Shown one piece after another: positions 22,091 to 25,987 of a stretch of DNA of 25,987 nt. A model generated the notes under the pieces. That model saw only the letters and a list, made by a program, of their open reading frames with translations. It searched no databases and was not told where the DNA came from. This stretch comes from Pleurotus djamor. Lineage: Eukaryota > Basidiomycota > Agaricomycetes > Agaricales > Pleurotaceae. The stretch is taken from NCBI GenBank assembly GCA_029747585.1, contig JAPEVF010000650.1:1-25987 (forward strand). The letters are read 5' to 3'. The translations under genes were made by a program, and so were the position numbers. Within the stretch, counting starts at the first letter, position 1. Each line of letters begins with the position of its first letter.

Positions 22091-22675
22091 CGTGTTTGTT
22101 TCAACAAAACGGTCAGTTTAATCACCATTAAACCACAAGCGGGGACACTCACTCATAGGCTGTTCATTCTCCAGGTTATCTCCTCCCTCACGGCCTGTGG
22201 TGTATTGTGTCAATGAGGTACCTACCGAACCGCTTGTGTCGTCTATGTAGGCTACCTTGTTGTAATCAATTGAATAGACATCGACGCCTTCTGGATGTTG
22301 TCGCCGTCGTCACTACCATCACCAGCAAGTTAGGGTTGCGTGCGACCTACAACAGGCAGTCAGTACATTTGACAAATATCTTGAAGCTACAAACTTTCTA
22401 CTTACCCAATCACCTCAATAGGTCTCCTCCCCATCGTCGACCCGAGTGGGTTGTTCAGGGTGTGGCGAGCCCTTGTTTTCATCATCGTCGCTACACAGCC
22501 GAGACATACAAATTATTCCATCGGATGGATATTCGACGTTTCAAGCTGCCACGAAGACTGAAGGGAAAAGGGTCCTGCTTTCCTCGACCTGCTTTCTAGC
22601 CAAGATCAAGCGCTGTGTCGGGCATCGACAGCAACCTAGAAAGGAAAGAGGTCAGCATGCTACCTACTATCATCA
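22091..22675. other. Stretch without a recognisable gene between the unknown gene and the hAT remnant
   Basis: An open plus-strand frame (22446 onward) contains CSGCGEPL and reads into the hAT remnant. It might be a downstream exon of the gene at 21270-22090 or the decayed N-terminal part of the hAT transposase. I cannot decide which. Confidence 0.3.
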
Positions 22676-23921
22676 GAGTATCCCGCTGTCAACAAGCTTC
22701 GTCGCATTGTCCGAGTCGTCCGTTCGTCTCCACAACGGCGCGAGTCTTGGCTCTCCGTCGTTCAACACTTTAGCTTCGACTGATTCTCAGAGTCTTGCTC
22801 TGATGCTCATTTTAGATGTGAGGACTTGATGGTCATCAACTCACCAGATGCTTCGTAAGTTTTATCTTCTCTACCAAGTCTGTGCTTCCTAATACCAAGC
22901 CCTGTCAGGTCGTGCCCTTGATAATAAGGAGAGTGTCACCACTTTTGTCGAGCGCTTCTGGTGAGATCTCTCCCAGTACGAACTCACCAATAACGATTGG
23001 ACGACCATCTCCCTTGTCACCTCGTGGTTGAAGTCATTCCGCTCGGCAACAAACGAGATGTCGACAACTAAGCAGCCTATGATCTCCACCACCCTTTCGA
23101 TCTTCTGTGGGTTACAGGATCACCTCAAGGATATCCTTCGGAATCTTCCCAGCTCCACCTCGCCTCAGCTTAAAGCCGCACTTACTGTATCACGTCGAAA
23201 GCTGAGCGACTACTATTTCAAGTATGACGAGTCACCTTACTACACCTGGGGCAAGTAAGCTGTCTTTCTCTGTACTTTATTCTGTTCCCTCACTGACCCT
23301 GTCCATGATTAGTCCTTGACCCTTGCATCGGCTACGAGGGCCTTCGAGAAGACTATCGCGATGACCCCTCCCTCCTTGAATATCTCGAGGACTCCAAGAA
23401 GAATCTGCAAGATTATTTTCAATCAAGATATCTCCAGCGTAGCGCGACATCCCCCTCTCCCTCCACCACTACCTCTCTACCCAGTGCCCACCCTTCCGCC
23501 ACCCGTCCTCAGCACTCCCCCCCAGAAAATCAACTTTACCAAGCGCTACCAGCAGAAAGACCGCCCCGATGCTGACCAGCTTCTCGATTTCTTCAAGGTT
23601 CCTCAAGAGAGCTTTGATCATTGTGATCCCATCAAGTGGTGGGTAGGCCGCAAGTCTCAGTTCCCTGATTTGTTCCGTCTTGCGCGTGACATTCTCTCTA
23701 TCCCTGGTATGTCTATTTTTGTCAACTCTTTTCAATTATGGCTTATTGTCTGGTTTCTAGGCTCTGCGGTCGCTGTCGAACGTGTGTTTTCAGGTGGCCG
23801 TGACACCATCTCCCTGCGCCGCGCCAGTCTCAAGCCTGAAACCATTCGGACTCTGGTGCTGGTTAAGCAGCACCTTCGCCTTGGTCGCACGGCTGTTTGT
23901 GAGGTACTGGGCAGTCTTTAG
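22676..23921 (+). pseudogene. Decayed hAT-family transposase
   Basis: Remnant of a cut-and-paste hAT transposase, central part to C-terminus. Pieces in order: VNKLRRIVRVVRSSPQRRES from 22688; then, one frame over, LALMLILDVRT and WSSTHQMLR; RALDNKESVTTFVERFW; SFRSATNEMSTTKQPMI; IGYEGLREDYRDDPSLLEYL; and a C-terminal hAT dimerisation region with DPIKWWVGRKSQFPDLFRLA, then after an intron (23707-23760) SAVAVERVFSGGRDTISLRR. Breaks: a frameshift near 22780, TGA at 22827-22829, TGA at 22962-22964 and a frameshift at the C-run 23517-23523. The order and spacing match hAT proteins, but the N-terminal catalytic part is absent or unrecognisable. The element is non-autonomous today. Confidence 0.88.
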
Positions 23922-23935
23922 AATTATTTTACAAG

Positions 23936-23998
23936 TTTTGTACTACCGTATAACCGTTTACGGCCGTATAAGTGTCCGTACCCGTACCGGTCAGCCTG
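23936..23998 (+). repeat. Subterminal and terminal sequence of the hAT element (3' end)
   Basis: Directly after the transposase stop lies a run of short palindromic CGTA/TACGG motifs (taccgtata, ttacggccgtata, ccgtacccgtaccgg) ending in gtcagcctg. Subterminal repeats of this style next to a CAGCCT/AGGCTG-type end are typical of hAT elements. No matching 5' end was found upstream in the window. Confidence 0.5.
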
Positions 23999-24009
23999 AA
24001 AATAAGATC

Positions 24010-24717
24010 ATACTCGCGCCTCCAAAAAGTAATGGTGCACCCGAAGAAAGATTGAGTCACCCTTTGCTGTAGAGCCCGGGCATTTTCTACAAAACTTTTG
24101 AGTGAAGTAAATAGGTATTCACCTGAGCTTTCATAGTGTATGGCTACAAGGAAATTCACACCGAACTGTGTGGATCGAGGGTGTCGCAAATAAGGTGTCA
24201 TTTTGCTTTCGTCTCGAACCAAGGTTCCGTTGGCTCTGGGGTTCAGAAATATTATATGGTGTAGGGCTTCTAAACCCCTCTTCGATGTGTGAAGGGAAAG
24301 ATTAGAGAGCTAATCCATCGAGAGAAACTGGGGGGACTAGTTCGTGTTAGACCTACCAAAAAAGGCNAAATCTCAGGAGATCAAGGGGTAAAATCACCCA
24401 AATGCCTCACTTTCGAGGAGTCGTCCTACCTCACTGAACCGGCTTTCCCAGAAATGAACTATACAAGTGTTGTCCTGATATATTAGAGCTCCTAATCCCC
24501 ACATCAGATTGGCTCTGAAGAGTCTGTGGGAAAAGCTCACTCCGAGCGTGAAATTGATTCACCCCCTCAGGACGTGTTTTGATTGGCCCTCTTATTCACA
24601 CAATCATTCCCTTGAACGACTAATAATTTTCATATTTTTTATTATCAAGGGGGTCAAGGGGATAACAGCGAAGCACTGGTCAAAAGGTGCACCATTACTT
24701 TTTGTGGGCACGAGTAT
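24010..24717. repeat. 32-bp inverted repeats flanking about 0.64 kb
   Basis: The arm at 24010-24041 and the arm at 24686-24717 are reverse complements at 29 of 32 positions, sharing ggtgcaccattactttttg. The 644-bp interior contains no recognisable coding sequence and includes the N at 24367. It may be a small non-autonomous element or a rearranged remnant. Target duplications are not obvious. Confidence 0.6.
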
Positions 24718-24797
24718 ACGGTACGGCTTCCTATATATCTCACAGTACCGTAGGATATACGGACGTATTCGTATACGGGTACGGGCGGCAGCCCTAC
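24718..24797 (+). repeat. Second hAT-like end rich in CGTAC/TACGG palindromes
   Basis: Immediately next to the right arm of the inverted repeat, the sequence carries acggtacgg, cagtaccgtagg, ggatatacgg, cgtatacgggtacggg and then ggcagccct. This resembles the end at 23936-23998 in motif content and in orientation (…cagccct versus …cagcct). Confidence 0.4.
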
Positions 24798-25987
24798 CTG
24801 AGTTGGTCTATGCGTGCAGCGTGCTCTTGATTTTAACCTGCCCCCCAATTCTTGGACGGAACAATTAAATAATCACTAGGCTTCACATTCCCTCTCGTTT
24901 TTTGTTTATCGCAGCCACGAAGTCTGCTCCCATACTTATGGACTGCATACGCTCACAGAATCGTACCTTTGTCCCTGTAAGCGTGGTGTGCCATAGGACA
25001 AGCTTAAGTACTTCTGAGCTGGTCCTATCCGCTGGTACTCCAGCCTTTGTATCTGAACCCATTCCCTCATTGACAACCTGCTGTTACTGTTACCCCCCGC
25101 ACCATAGCTTATGCATGTGTGCCATTACAATCGACTACCATCAACAACCACTCCGAATCAAAGTGATTGGGACAAGATTGGGAGGGGGGCGGGCGGCGGG
25201 TGTGAAGGCAACACACTGGTCAATGGTATGGACAGATCAGTTGTCGTTACGATAATCTCGTTTCTCAACGATCAACGCATTGTTGCATTATGAAAGACTT
25301 ACCCGGGCCAGGTGTACTTATATGTATACAGTCCCCACCCCACCTTTTGGACTAAGGATCTTATGGGATATTCGGTATCAGGTATTGCCATATTTATGTG
25401 GCCCTCCGTTCGTTATTTCCCCATGGCTGTCGGAGTGTGCGTTTCCGTTGACTAAATATAAAGTGAGGGAGGTGTCCCCTGAAACTCCTTTACTCCTTTC
25501 ACGTGGATCACAAGGTACGACTTCGATTGGCATCCGTTATGTCTAGCCTTTTCGCATCGCATCATCTTAAGCATGGGATGAGGTAGATAAGCTTATACTC
25601 TAATGGTTCTGTCTGAGCGTGGGTAACTCGGTTTTTGTTGATCAACAACGTTGCCATTGGTGGGATGAGAAGCAAATTATGAATTGCCAGGGGCTCGGAG
25701 GCAAATGCTCCTCGAAGCCTAGCGACCGCATTGGTGCGCTGCTCATCTAGTACGAACCAAGCTCACAGAAGCGACATCCAATCAATCACACTCGGTGGCG
25801 ACAGTGGCGATTCCATGGCCTGCGATTCGACGAGGCTGTGAACCAAGACTGTCCAGTTTCGCATGTCGGTGAATTTACTCGCCCTTGATCATGATCAGAA
25901 CGAGAAGATGGAGGCGTTTCTTTTATTTTCAGGCTGCGACTGTCATCGTTGACGAGATATCCCCGACGTAGCTGTCGCCAATGAGAA
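24798..25987. other. About 1.2 kb without a recognisable gene
   Basis: Short frames only, with no family motif on either strand. The sequence near 25210 (cactggtcaa) repeats a 10-base word found at 24674 near the inverted repeat, a weak hint of more repeat material. Confidence 0.4.

Noticed and set aside
22951..22981. Possible intron (gtgaga...cccag) that would remove the hAT stop at 22962
   Set aside because: It would be about 21 bp long, too short for a spliceosomal intron, so the stop is treated as real.

Overview
The window reads as nuclear DNA of an Agaricomycete-type basidiomycete fungus. The genes are cut into many small exons by introns of mostly 45-70 bp with GT...AG ends. They encode typical fungal proteins, and the right half is dominated by transposon sequence. 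Four ambiguous bases (N at 260, 10139, 20414, 24367) and several one-base frame breaks suggest a draft assembly with residual indel errors.

Left third (1-10,553), gene-dense: the 5' part of a GPN2-type GPN-loop GTPase on the minus strand runs off the left edge. Divergent from it is a complete 17-exon adenylation-thiolation-reductase enzyme (NRPS-like carboxylic acid reductase, 1119 aa). Tail-to-tail with that lies a 10-exon aldo-keto reductase on the minus strand. Divergent from the reductase is an 18-exon amino-acid/GABA-type permease on the plus strand. The permease contains a 6-bp microexon. The three metabolic genes make chemical sense together: uptake of an amino-acid-like substrate, activation and reduction of a carboxylate to an aldehyde, then NADPH-dependent reduction of the aldehyde to an alcohol. 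They are a candidate small biosynthetic cluster. This is inference from adjacency and enzyme class.

Middle (10,554-17,857): about 2.8 kb without a recognisable gene is followed by an intact 8-exon gene for a 394-aa protein of unknown function with a putative nuclear localisation signal. It lies tail-to-tail, 35 bp away, with an apparently intact Crypton transposon gene on the minus strand. That gene has five exons and encodes 882 aa, with a tyrosine-recombinase domain plus a C-terminal GCR1_C-like DNA-binding domain. Short GTGGCCA repeats sit just upstream of the Crypton start.

Right third (17,858-25,987), repeat-rich: long stretches with no recognisable genes, a probable diverged relative of the 394-aa protein (21,270-22,090), and a decayed hAT transposase (about 22,676-23,921) followed by its CGTAC-rich terminal region. 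A 32-bp inverted repeat flanks about 0.64 kb, with a second hAT-like end beside it.

All gene models were built by hand, by joining reading frames at GT/AG sites so that conserved family motifs stay in frame. The total exon lengths of the adenylate-forming reductase, the 394-aa protein and the Crypton gene divide exactly by three. The permease does so after removing the N at 10139, and the aldo-keto reductase after removing one base at 7080-7083.
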